64,000 bases of DNA from Tilletia caries (Eukaryota > Basidiomycota > Exobasidiomycetes > Tilletiales > Tilletiaceae). The notes below the pieces were generated by a model. The model ran no database searches. It saw only the letters and a list, made by a program, of their open reading frames with translations, and was not told the DNA's origin. This document shows, piece by piece, positions 45,088 through 56,691 of this stretch. The stretch is taken from the NCBI GenBank assembly GCA_032718865.1, contig JALUTQ010000033.1, positions 186,001 through 250,000 on the forward strand. Reading direction: 5' to 3'. How positions within the stretch are numbered: the first letter of the stretch is position 1; the number at the start of each line of letters is the position of its first letter. Made by a program: the position numbers and the translations under genes.

Positions 45088-46614
45088 GTTGTGTGGGAGC
45101 AATGGGAACGGAAGGGTGCAGATAGAGGACGGGGAAGAAGACAGGGAGCAGTCAAAGGTCAATCCATAAGTGCCTTGTTTTGCACTGTGGGCGGATGGTC
45201 GAGAGCGTCGGCCGCCGTATTATTGTACGAAGTGAGGGGGCTTTTGCTGAGTGTGTTGATGCCGCTGCAGGGCGTGCCGATATCTCTGTCAAGTGCCAAA
45301 GCTGAGAATGTTGTCGCTGTCCGATGGCACATAGAGAAAGTCAGCCTTGCCGCCTGTGGAGTTCGGCAAGTCCCACTTTCGCTCGCAGGCTGGCTGTGGC
45401 TGCTGCTGGACTGCTCCCTGTGTCCCGAACGGAGACGAGTGTGGGGCAGCAACAATATAGGGAGGCGTGCCGAGGCGTTGGACTTCGTTCCCAATGGACC
45501 ATCAGCGCATCAGCTGGAGCCTCTCCCCAGCCTCAGCATGCCTCGCGCTCCCACATACAGGCCTCAGGCCTCAGGCCTCAGGCCTCAGGAAGCATGAAGC
45601 AGCGCAGACGACCCTCGACCCTCCCGCCTCCCGACCGGCGTCCACACAAGAAAACCTCGAACAGTAGCGGGAATCAAAACAGTGGAACACGTCAATTTAG
45701 CGCCCAACGAACCGCCGGCAACTGACTCACCTTTCGGGTTTTCGACCGCTCGCTCGGTTGCGGGCCCTGTCGTCCTGTCGTCCTGTCAACCTCCGCCGCC
45801 TGCCTTGTGAGTTCGACTCTTCTCCTTCGAGGCTGCGGTTCGATCTGAAGACAAGTGAGATCCAGACGACCGTTCACCCAACCGGGAACCGAGGTCCAGT
45901 ATGGGCGGACCGCCGGGGGGTCATGCTGCAAGCTCGGACTGCGGACTGGCCCGGCGGCTGTGCCCCCCGCCCTTTAGCCACTCGTGAGTGCGGATCGTGA
46001 TGGGAGGCAGTTCGTGCGACCGTTGGCGACCAATCGAAGGATGAGGCTCGGTCGGGACTGAGGCGTGGGTAGAAGGCGGGCAGAAAGCAGAGCGAAAGGG
46101 ATGGGGATGGAGGTGGGGAGAGCTGGAGAAGAACACTGTCAGCACGTCCAGCATGTCCGGCCACTGTCCAAGCGCAATCTCATCACCAGGGCGAGGCCCA
46201 GGCACGCCTTCAGTGGATCCAGCCTGCGCCGCTGTCCTTGGGGACTTCAACGTCAGCTCCAGCCCTTCTACGGACAGAGTACGGCCTCCGAACCTCCCAC
46301 CCGCTTCGATGTACTGGGATGGGCAGCCGAAAAACTCCTCCTCGCGCTGGCCCCACTCCACTCCGAGGCACCCACAACATGGGACTCCACTGCTGCCTCC
46401 ACTATGTACGAGTGGTGGGAACCGACCTCTGCATACATACCGCGTACGCGTCTCAGGAGCTTCGATCAGTTGACCAAGCTCAAAATCTCATCCCACCCTG
46501 GACCTCACTCTTCCTTTTTTTCTGATCTGTCTCTCCTGCAGTTTCCTTTTTCCAACACTCTTTCTGCTGGCCTTCCTCCTCCTTCCGCATCTCCTTCCCA
46601 CTCCCCTCTCCTAT
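45088..46614. other. Intergenic, no gene
   Basis: Promoter side of the Stealth gene and spacer. Contains the GGCCTCA tandem at 45560-45589; open frames are short or low complexity. Confidence 0.5.
45560..45589. repeat. GGCCTCA tandem repeat (x4)
   Basis: Four 7-bp units, near perfect. Confidence 0.85.
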
Positions 46615-46706
46615 CCCTCTCCCTCTCCCTCTCCCTCTCCCTCTCCCTCTCCCTCTCCCTCTCCCTCTCCCTCTCCCTCTCCCTCTCCCTCTCCCTCTCC
46701 CTCTCC
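46615..46706. repeat. (CCCTCT)n microsatellite
   Basis: About 15 perfect hexamer units. Long Ser/Leu and Gly/Arg frames through it are artefacts. Confidence 0.95.
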
Positions 46707-47249
46707 AGCAGGCCTTCCAGACCTCTGCCGCTTCCATCTGGAACGGCTTCATTCGCACGCTCACCGTACGCGTCTAGAAGATTAGGCCCTCAGTCGTCCT
46801 CGATGTCTTCACAGTCCTCCTCACCGTCGCTATTCACACCGAAGCTTCCATTATCAAGGGCAGGCTCGGCGAGCATGTCAGCCTGGAGGCGGCCGCAATC
46901 GAGTTGGAAGCTATCGACTCGATCAGCGAGAAAGCGGTCTCAGCCTCATCGGCCAAGGCAAGACGGGTGAAAGATACCGTTCACTCTGGCAGCAAGCCTC
47001 GTCACGTTCAGGTCAGCCTTTCAACTTCCCCTGACGATCATCTACGTGGCCCAGATCTACCCCCGCAACCTTTGTCTCCTTCTTCTCAGAATCAGACCAG
47101 CACACCCTCACACTTGGCCGCGGGCATCGAACTTTGATACCATTCACGCAGATGGACAGGAGATAGGGGACGGATATGGGAGATGGGAGGTGCCGTGGTC
47201 TCAGGCCCTCCCCGATCGACTGCTTCCAATGATGAACGGCAGAGGGTGA
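46707..47249 (+). other. Possible multi-exon small gene
   Basis: Protein-like segments appear in sequence: [20 protein letters not shown], then a hydrophobic stretch [20 protein letters not shown], then an acidic/helical part [19 protein letters not shown], and a last one FDTIHADGQEIGDGYGRWEV ending at TGA 47249. Plausible splice sites join the last two (TTCAG|GTCAGCC to TTCTCAG). The first junction near 46770 would need an intron under 30 nt, so the model is incomplete. Could encode a small single-span membrane protein. I do not recognise it. Confidence 0.3.
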
Positions 47250-47383
47250 GTCAATAGCCGGCGCGAGAGGATGAACGGCGAGCTTCTGGTGTCTTGCTCG
47301 ACTAACGGCAGTTTTTGAGGCAGTCTGCATGCGCATTGTCGTATACAGTCGAGCAGTCGCAGTTCTGCAATGGAGGGCATGCT

Positions 47384-47607
47384 TTACGGCAGGAGTTCTC
47401 TCTGAGCGTGGCCGCTTGTCGGCATCGAAGTTGGCACTGTCAGGTCCAAGCTGCGGTCAGCAACGCGGGAGTGCTGGATCTCAAGCACGGGAGCTAAAAG
47501 GAAACGGGGCAACTCACAGCTGTGGGCGAACTCGCGAACGCACCGCCAGCGAGGGCCATCGCGAACGCAAGGGAAACGAGTATGACGGTGGAGTTGAAGG
47601 CCTTCAT
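47384..47607 (-). CDS. Small secreted peptide (59 aa)
   Basis: Exon 1 (47607-47518) encodes a signal peptide, MKAFNSTVILVSLAFAMALA followed by GGAFASSPTA. A 44-nt intron (GTGAGT to GATCCAG) joins in phase to exon 2 (47473-47384), giving a 59-residue precursor whose mature part is about 35 residues, without cysteines, ending GHAQRELLP. Small secreted peptides like this are often candidate effectors or processed hormones, but nothing here shows either. The intron is the shortest in the window. The signal peptide is the main evidence for a real gene. Confidence 0.5.
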
Positions 47608-48868
47608 GTTGTGCCGGGTAGGTAGATTGTGGGTTCAGTGATGTTGAAGGAGTAAGGAGAGTGCGACGGATGCAAGGACTGGTGATTTCTGCTGAAGGAG
47701 CGGTCAGCATTCTTCTTGCGTCTTCCTCCGCTCTATCCTTTTATAGCTTTACACAGTGCGCAGCCATCGCCCATCGACGTGTCACCTCACCCCATCCGCC
47801 ACGAGCCAGTGAGTTGACTGTTGCCTTCATCTTCTTGGCCGCTGCAGCCCTCGCTCATCCCGGGGCCAATAATGAGATCCTTCTACGTAACATCAACAGG
47901 AACGCCGCGTTTTGGGTGACAGAATTGACGGTACCTTTTCTTCCCTTCTATTTCCTCTTTTCTTCCACCACCAGCTCCGCTGCAGTATATGCAGCGAGAA
48001 TATCTATGAATTTCAGCCCGTTGGTCGCCTTCCCGCCTTTCGCCCTCGTAACTGCCCCGTCGAGCGCAAGTTTCCGTCCATTGAACCACCTATCTCTCAC
48101 TCGCCTCTTCCCTCACTTATTCCTTCTGCTTCTCATCTTCTCTCTGGAGCTTTCTCTCTACACGTCCCTCCCTTTCCCCGCAGCTCACTGCATCAAGGCA
48201 TGTACAGAGTGAGTGAGCTTCGCGTCTGTCAGTCTCCTCTTTCTCTGGGTTCGCCCGGTGCTGTCGCGCTCTACGCAGCTGACCTCTGTGGTCCTGTTCC
48301 CTTCACCCTGTGCACTTCTGCTGCTTTACCCTATCATTCAGCTCCTAATCTTAACTCTTCACGCTTCACGATGTTTCAAGCCTCTTCCCCTCCCCCTTTT
48401 CTTCAGATTCTACCACTGTCCGCGGCGCTGGCGCATTTGGCACCGCCCTAAACGCTCAACGCAGAGCATGTCTCCATATCCATGGACGATATGGAGCCTG
48501 GGCTCTCTTTCTCCCTCTCAGATAAAGCTCCCAAGATGTCACTCAACCTTGCCCCTGCTTCCTTTTACCCCGGCCGACCTCTTTCCTACAACTTCTCCGC
48601 TGCGACAGGCGAAGGCGACCAGTCACATTTTTGCTACAAGCCCCACCAGAAAAACGTTCGTGGAACACTCATTTAAAGTCAACCAATACCTAAAAATAAT
48701 CCGATGAATAAAAAATCAACAATTCCTTCTAAGAACGGTCGCTCGTCGTGAATGGATGAATGAGTGTGGACGAAGAACTCTGTGTCAGAATGCACCAAGA
48801 CATCGAAGAACACGCCTGCACTTGGGTTTCCAGGCGTGAAGCGTGAAGCCTGAAGGATGGGCCGGCGC
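47608..48868. other. Intergenic, no firm gene
   Basis: A plus-strand frame around 47830 has a hydrophobic stretch ending AAAALAHPGANNEILLRN, reminiscent of secreted-protein N-termini, but it does not continue into a recognisable domain. The rest is CT-rich. Confidence 0.4.
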
Positions 48869-51549
48869 TTAGCTTGAGCCGGATGCGCTTGATGGCCGTC
48901 TGCGGGACCGTGGCGGAGGTGGCAACACCGTCGCTTCGCCCTCGCTCAACATCTCCCTCATGAACGCAGACCGGTGCGCTCTTGCCCCGTTGTCCTCTAG
49001 CTGCATCGAACCAGCGGCCGCCAAGGCGGTAACAGACTCAAGCCCCGGATAGGTCGAGGACACGCCAATGCCGAGGCCACCGGTGGTAACGAACCCACTA
49101 TTCGTCGAGATGGTAAACGACGGCCTGGCGGATGAGAAGCGCTCGGAAGCGATGTGCATGGGTGACGAGACCTGAGCTTGGGGCGCCGACGTCGACGTCG
49201 ACGTCGACGGTGTGAAGGTTGGAACTTTGGCCAGCGTTCTCAGAATGCCTGGCCCCATCGATGGGATCTCTCTCAAGCTCCTGTGGTTCAAGGAGCTTGT
49301 CGAGGCCAAGAAGTCCATGTTACTCTTGTCGTACATGGACGACTGATCCTGAACGTCGTCGGATTGAATTGGGGTGTATGGAGAGGAAGAGCTCTTTCTG
49401 TGGCGAGATATGTAAGCCGGCACTTCACATTCTGGTGCCCGTGTCGAAGCCAAGATGTCCGTTTTCCGAAGATGTGTTTGACTTTGGACAGAATCGTTGC
49501 GGCGCAGAGGGTGAATGGTCGGCTTGAAGGAGATTGTCGGCAAATCTCTTGCCTTAACCCCCCTAGATCCTTGGCTGGCAACAAAGATCCAGGATTCCGG
49601 GTCGGCCCGCCAACGCTTGTGGTCGTCATCTGATGAATCTTTCTCCTCGAGGGGCTCCATGCCAGGAGCTCGAAACGTACATGTGGGCGAATTGACGACC
49701 GTCGCGTTTGAAGAGGAGAACGACATCTTCGAGTCAAGACCGGAATGCAAACGGAGACTGCCGAGGCTGTTCATCTTAATCGAGCGATCTTTGGACGGAA
49801 GGGCGGACCAGTTGGGACGGATGTTGCTGTTGTTGGTGTTGAGCAGGTCGACCAACATGGGCTCGTAGGTCCGCAGTGTGATTGAAATGAATACCAGCGA
49901 ACCCGAGAAGACGATGCCCCACATGGCCTCCAAAGAGGCGGTGTCGATAGCCTTGCCAACGAGGCGGCGCTCATTGTACGAGTAGACCGTCAAGGCAATG
50001 TATAGACTGATCTGGCCGAAGTAGACGATACTAAGAGCAACAACGGTCCCTTGAAACAGGAAGTGCCGGTATGCCGCTCGAAGGTATCGTTCCAACGTTT
50101 CCGAGTCCGTTGCAGGTCGGATTACGGCCGAAGGCTTGGTGGGAGGAAAGAAGGATGTGTTGACAGCGTCTTCTTTGAGATCCTTGAGCCCGAGGCCCCA
50201 GTGCTCGTTCACCGCTTTGGCATCTTCATCTCCGTCACGATCTTGGTACTCAACCGTCACAATCTGACCGGCGACGTAATTGGCCGCGAGCGATCTCAAC
50301 CGGGGCGTCTCGAGGGGCAGCTGCACACTGTCGATCTGACTCTTGTTTCGTGAATCGAACATGCCGCTCTTGACTGCAACTCGAGTATCGCCGCCAGTTG
50401 TCGAGGGGAGTGTGATTTTGGCGTGACGTTCTTCGAGCGCTAAGAGTTGCGCGCGTAGCGGCAAAAGCAGGCGGAGGTTGACGAAAGTATAGCCGAAGCA
50501 GAGGATGATGGTCCAGGCACTATAAAGAGTAGGATCGGGACGGTCAGCACTCGTGCTCGTATCGACTTTATCGACGCCCAGGGAGAGTTCTGGACCGAGA
50601 GTGGAGGAACACCACAACTCACAACCAAATGAACATCGTGATCGCCAGCCAGTAGAACGCCTTCAAATCTTCACCCCATATGGTCTGGAGCTCGACGAGC
50701 ATGGGGCGGCTAAGCTCTGTGGCGTTGGCGTACTCCTCGTTCCACTTGTAATACAAGCGCACGGCTTCGGATCGATGGCCATCTCCTATGAATGCCGGTC
50801 CGAACACGGTCATCAACTGGATGACGGGAACCGTCAACCAGAACATGCTGATGAGGAGCGACTTGGGAAAGGGTATCTGTGTCCCGAAGAACCTGGATTG
50901 CTTGACGCTGCGGGTGTTTCGTGGGATGGAGCTCGGTGGGCGGGCGTGCCAGAGACCAAATGCGCTCCAGATGGGACCGGCAATCAGGGGCGACCAGGTC
51001 AAGGCGATCCATAAGACGAGGTTCGGCAAGGGCTGTTTCTGGACCCGCCAAGATTGGTCGATGATGTTTATGCTGGAAGAAAGAAGGGAATAGGTCAGTG
51101 ATCAAGGAGAAAAACGTTGTCTCGTTTCTGCTGGACCTGAGCAGGAGTAAAGATGCTCACTAGACTAGGAATAAGATGACAAACAATCCCTCTGTGCCTG
51201 CGAAGATCATGATCGCATTCGGAACGACAAGAGGGCCTCTCTCTGTCTGTTTGAGTCGCAGAATCCAGAGAGTACGCTGCAGCAATCTCCGGAAGATAAC
51301 CGCTACTGCAGCGAGTACGAAGAGGCTTGCCAGAGCCGTGACGATCTTGACATGTATCCACAGACTCGGGAAGTAAAGGAACATGATCTGCCCGTGCAGA
51401 AATTTAGTGGCGGCGGCGACGGGGTCATCGCTGGCGAGGAAGTTTGGTAGGCGGGCCCGGTCGGGTCCGTTGTAGAAGGAGAGCCAGGTGGGTGGTGGAG
51501 GAGCCGGTAACGAGAAAACATCGTAGATGTCGACTACGATGTCGACCAT
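48869..51549 (-). CDS. Seven-transmembrane protein with long cytosolic tail (829 aa)
   Basis: Exons 51549-51161, 51072-50623 and 50519-48869, summing to 830 codons. Seven hydrophobic segments: IVTALASLFVLAAVAVIF, IMIFAGTEGLFVILFLV, LVLWIALTWSPLIAGPIW, LISMFWLTVPVIQLMTVF, FYWLAITMFIWFAWTIIL (continuing across the second intron), VVALSIVYFGQISLYIALTV and GIVFSGSLVFISITL. A cytosolic loop of about 110 residues separates the fifth and sixth. The C-terminal tail of roughly 350 residues is Ser/Thr/Pro-rich and ends in a Pro/Arg/Ser stretch. Topology resembles a GPCR-like receptor or an orphan basidiomycete multispan protein; no diagnostic receptor motif is seen. Located in a membrane, probably the plasma membrane. 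Function unassigned. Confidence 0.8.
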
Positions 51550-52636
51550 GTCGAAAACAGGTAGCTGAGTGATCCTGACTGCTTCTGTGGTGCTGTGACC
51601 GTCCTTGATGTGCGCGTGGGACGCAAAGGCAGGACCGGTCGCGATGAGGACAGAGACGTAGCGCTGAGCGCTGATGGAGATTATCGGTGAGGCGAGCGAG
51701 CTTATGTATCAGGTCAAGGATGTTTTGGAGGGGGAGCGGCGGGCTTGGAGGTGGAAAGCAAGGTGAGGGGGCGGAGAGGCGTTGAGGGTACGGATCTCGA
51801 GAAGGTCGAGGCCTCGTACTTGAAGAGGCCTGCTCTTTCTGTTTCTGTGAGAAAAAGAATCGGATTGTATGTAAAGCTGAGCCAGCATCTCAGGAGCAAG
51901 AGCGAGATAGAAACAGCCGGACTCAAACCAGTGAGTGGATGGAGCAATAGGTTGCAGAAGGCTGGATCAAAGCAAGAGGGACAAGGCTGGGAGGTCCGAG
52001 CGTCTCTGCTCGGCACTGACTGCTCTCCGAGAGGGATAAGAGGCGATCGTTGTCCGAGATCCCAGTGAGAAAGGGGGGTCGAGCGTCGCAAGAACGATGA
52101 GCGATGAGCGATGAGCATTGAGATAATAATGAGCTGAGTGTTGAGTGTGGCTGAAGCCATGGATGCACCGAGCTCTGGGATCTGGCGAAGAAGAGAAGAT
52201 CAAGGAGTTAGACGTTCCCGTTGCACCCAAGCCCCAGTTTGGGTTCAAAGCGGGACGTGAGGTGGTCCGGCCCCCGGGTCAGTCAGACCAGGCGGTCAAA
52301 GCGTCAAATCGAAAAAAAGAAGGTCAGTGGCCGGCCTCATGGTGGCACCAGTAAACTGACCCGAGTAATTTGTGGTCCCTGCTCTGCTCTTACGGTTCTG
52401 CGTTCCGGAGGTACGAGTGTCCAGTTGGAGGAAGGAGTAAGGAGGGCGACCGTGGATTTCTGGACTCAGAACAATTTATTGTCACACTTTGTCGTCTCGC
52501 CTGCGATGCAAGGAAAGACGCCAGCGAGGAACGAATGAATGTCCATATTCTAAACAGCATGGGCAGGTGCCACGATGGGCACGCCAGCCCCTTCATGCCC
52601 GACTTCGCCGGGTGTCCATATGGAGAGAGCTTTCAT
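51550..52636. other. Intergenic, no gene
   Basis: Promoter side of the 7-TM gene and 3' flank of UBA2; short frames only. Confidence 0.55.
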
Positions 52637-55104
52637 CTAGTCGAGCTCAATCGCGTCGGTCGCCGAGGAGCCGACTACAGCAGCACCTGCCGATTTCCGG
52701 GGCCGCTTGCTGGGCGACGACGACGATTCGCCACCAGCCTCTTGCTCTGTCCTCTGGCGCTTGCGAGCCTTGTCCCCCTCTCCGCCAGCAGCATCTCCGG
52801 TTGTTGCCTCCTTGTCTTCGTCTAGGGCCTCAGCGGGTCGCTTCTTGCCTGCGACAGGCTCTGTGTTGACCGTGATGGCCACAACATCGTCATCGTCTCC
52901 CTCAGCATCGTCGTCGTCATCCTCCGGCTTCTTAGCAGGCTGTGGCTTACGACCAATCGTCGGTAACTTGCCTCGCAAGACCCACGACTTGTTCGCCCGG
53001 TCCGCACACTCGGCAGGCAGAGGAATGTCACCAATGAGCAGATTGAGGGTTGTCCACTTGGCATCCTCGTCACGAACGACGAGCGTCTTCCCGGGTTCCA
53101 GCCCGAGGTCGATGAGCTTCGAATCGGCATTGTCTTCAAAGTCGGCGTCCCAGAGGATACGGTCGCCTTCGTATGCGGCCAGCTCCACTTCTTCGTCTTC
53201 GTCAAAGTCGCCACCCGAGCCGTAGGCGAGTCCCCCTGCGGCCCGAGGCGCTCGCACGACATCGGACAGGACCTGGCGCAAAGTTGCCGTCTGCGGGTCG
53301 ATGCCGAGCTCGACGTACGCATCGGCGCATACACCACAGGCCGGGTTCGGCTTCTGCGGTGGGTAAATGGTGCACACACGCCCGCCCAGCCTGCTCAGAT
53401 TGACACATCTTGCCTGGCTCCAATCGGCCTGGAGGACGTGGATGGCCTGGAGGACGAGCATGCCGGCGATGATCGCATTGGTGGAGGCTATCGCCGGGAT
53501 AATGTTGCCCGCCATCTGCTTGACTTCGAAACGCGTCTTCCGAGGCTGGATTGAGTATATGTGTGAACGCAGGTTTGAGGCTGCGGTGACAAAGTCGAGC
53601 GCTGGCGGGTCGTCCTTATCCCACGAGAGTGGTTCTGAAGACCGTGAAGCGCGCAGAGCCAGAGCGGCAGTGCTGTAGGAAAAGCGCAGAACGAGGTCAA
53701 CACGCGAAAAAAGGACTTCAACTGCAGGTTTTCATGAAACGCACCTGCGCTCAAAGAGCTCCAATGTGTCCTTCCAACTGAGCTGTTGCTGATCTCTCAG
53801 CCGGCCAGCAGTTGCCCCGTCGACAGCTGCGTTTTGTCCGGAAGCATCGCCGGCGACTACGGTGGTAGTCTGATCCTCGACCAGTGTCTTGAGTGCGTCG
53901 AAATCGAGAGGGGTCGGCTTCTCTCGGTTCGTCCACATGCTCTCCATGCGGAGCAGTCGTTCGATGTCCTTTCTGAAGACTTTGTCAAAGACTTGACGAA
54001 CGGCCTTGTTGACGCTTTCAGACGGGATCGGTTCTTCTTCCTTTGTGGCTGCGGTGGACGAGGAGGATACGGCTTGGAGAAGATCGCTCCGAATTGCGCG
54101 CATTTCCGCGGCTTCGGCGCGAAGAGCTTCGATTTCGTCCTTGTTCTCGCCTTCTACGAGAGCCTTGTCAAGTTCTGCATCCTCTGTCTCATCATCGGCG
54201 CCAAAGAGTTGCCTGTATTTGGCCAGAAACGCGCTGTGCTGTCAGTACTCTAGCGCGTGGATATGTAATGCATAGGAAAATGTCAAGACGCACACGAAAA
54301 GCCAGCTCTTAGCCCACACAATGCAATGAATGGGTGTGGAAGGTGTGGAGCGGATGGTGCAGACGGGAAATGTTTTGGGCGTTTCCTTCTCTTGACAGTC
54401 GTAGCATTCAGTCGTTCCCTGCAAGTGTAGGAGAAGCTGTGTGAGAGACAATGCGCTTGCCAAAACCAACCGCGAGAGACTCACTGGGTTGATGGGCTGG
54501 ACCTGACCACGGAATCCGGTCGTGCCGCTCTCAACAAGTGGGACACCAGTAGCGACACATATGCGATTGACCCAACGACGGGCATCGATGTTGTCGAGAG
54601 CGTTCAGGACGGCATCGAACTGACGGAAGTAGCTCGGCCCGAAGCGAGGTTCCTTGATGTTGGCGTGGTGGGCGGTGATGGAGACATGGGGATTGAATTG
54701 AAGAGCTGTTGCCCTGGCCACCAGGGCCTTGGGCTGCTTGATATGTTGCTTCTGAAAGAGGAACTGTCGGTTCAGATTGGACAGGTCAATGGTGTCGAGA
54801 TCGATCTGTTGAAAGGCAGTGAGGGGAGCCAGAAAGAAGATCAGCACGCGCGCGTCTGAAGCTCAACGATGGATAAGAACACACTCACGATCTCGATGTT
54901 GCCAAAGCCGGCGAGGACGAGGTTCTTGAGAAGCTCGCATCCGATGCCACCCGCACCGACGACGAGAATCCTGGCCGACTGGATGCGCTGGAAGGTGTTC
55001 GGCCCGAGCAGCATGGCCGTGTATGAGTAGCGCGCTCTCGCCGCCGCGGCCTCGCCTGCCAGCGCGCTGCTGCTCTCTCCGTTCGGTGCGATCTCTGCTG
55101 ACAT
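52637..55104 (-). CDS. UBA2: SUMO-activating enzyme subunit 2 (UBA2), 729 aa
   Basis: Exons 55104-54889, 54805-54485, 54418-54296, 54238-53745 and 53672-52637; phases agree (730 codons). With AOS1 it adenylates SUMO and carries it as a thioester on its catalytic cysteine before passing it to UBC9, in the nucleus. Visible: adenylation Rossmann motif [53 protein letters not shown], zinc cysteines CYDC and CGVC, the active-site segment [10 protein letters not shown] followed by PIHCIVWAK, and the ubiquitin-fold domain. The C-terminal tail is long, acidic then Lys/Arg-rich (KKRP, RKRQR), a likely nuclear localisation region. Length is greater than the roughly 640 residues usual for the family because of that tail and a disordered insert in exon 4. 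Start chosen at MSAEIAPNG; longer upstream frames are low complexity. Confidence 0.95.
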
Positions 55105-56691
55105 ATTTGCTGGGTTGCTGTGGTTGTCCTTCACCGCTTCACCCAGTGCAACACGGCCGCCAATTCCCTTCTTCTCGAAACGCATCGCGCGTCGCCAGTC
55201 GCGTCGCGTCACGTCACCCACCGTGTTTGTTTTGGTGCCAGACTTTGCAGAGGTCTCTCTCTCTTCTCTCTCTTCTTTCTCTCTCTCTCTCTCTCTCACA
55301 GTGAGTGGAACTGAGGACGTTGCCGTGTCCAAATGAGAAGCAGAAGCGGTCGGCTTCCTCTGGCTGGGGCACCCCTGGGCTGGGGCGCTTTCAGAGCATT
55401 GCAAGACGATTCACCACCGCCGCAATCTGCCAGAGCGAGGGAAGCGCTGTGTGGCTGGCCGCATCCAGTCTCGGAACGCAGAGGTCGACCACTCCATCAT
55501 TGCTCGTCCATCGTACGCTGTGCGTCCAGGAGCGCAGGTTATTGTGCTTGAGATCTTCGGACGCGCGGCGAAGCGGCGGCGCTTGAATCGCAGATGTCTA
55601 GTCCCTAGCGAGAGCGAGGGACAATCGGCCACGTGAGGTAGGAGAGACGCGACGTGTCCGTAAACATGACCTTCTCTTCCTTCATCTTCTCTTCCCAGCT
55701 GCCGTTCCGGATTCTCATCTCGCAGGGCAGACGTGGCAGCAAAGATGCGTTCCTTTTCCTTCTCCTCTTCAATCATAACCTCCTTCGTTCGCTACAGCAT
55801 CCCTCTGCAGCGGTATCGCTCTCTCAGTCGGCTCACATTAACTTCTAAGTTTTTCATTACTCATTACTCTCGTCTACTCTCACTAATAACAGAGACTGAC
55901 CACGCACACGACGACGTCCAGCGCAGAGAGTGGCCATCATGCTCACCTCTCCCTCATCCATTCATTCTACATTACCAGGGCACGCGCACTGACTACTGAC
56001 CTCTTATTCTTTCCATCCCTTTGTCCAAGCCGCACTGGCTCATTTCGCCCCTCAACTGCCGTCTTCTTGGCCTCTTGGCTCTTGCCCTCATCACGCCGAA
56101 TCGAGGTCTCAGGCCCCAGACCCGTGCTAATTTCGATTCAATGTGGGTGCAACCGCCGTTGTCCACCATCGGTCCACTCCGCCCTTTCCGTCTCTTTTCG
56201 TTCTCCTGCCTCACTCCGGTCTGGACCCTCGCTCGTCGGCCGTCGCGGACGGCTCAATCTGCGAAGATGAAGCAGAACCACACCTGAATTATCGGACTCC
56301 CGAGCTCCCGCACGCAGCGGCAAGGGACAACCTTCCACCACAAGCCGAACACCTTACACCACGACTCTTCTCTCCCTGATGAGGGCGGTCAAGGTTGCGT
56401 ATGGCTCATCGTGGCTTCAGCCCGTGTTCCGACTTCCGGACCGCTCCGCCTCTTGTAACCCTTTGAACCAATCCGTGTTCTTCCCTCATTCGAATGGAAA
56501 TCGCGGTCTTTGCGCAAGGTGCACGGCGACAACCGCGACATGCACAGCGGCCAACCTTCGAGCCTTGCGAAGAGAAATTATGTACTTAAGACCGGGCACT
56601 GGGTACTGACTCTGCTGACTCCCTTCATTCCCTCATCCTTTCTCTCCCTTCTCCACCAGTATCTGAGCCTCGTCGCTCGGCTCAAGACACC
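55105..56691. other. Divergent promoter region, no gene
   Basis: About 1.6 kb between UBA2 (minus) and the subtilase (plus). Contains a CT-dinucleotide tract near 55256-55300. No supported coding sequence. Confidence 0.55.

Noticed and set aside
46480..46764. Gly/Arg repeat protein on the minus strand
   Set aside because: Translation of the (CCCTCT)n microsatellite.
47661..48212. Secreted dioxygenase-like N-terminus (AAAALAHPG)
   Set aside because: Only a short signal-like stretch; nothing of the enzyme follows in any frame.
53786..54312. Plus-strand open frames across the UBA2 gene
   Set aside because: Antisense shadows of confirmed UBA2 exons.
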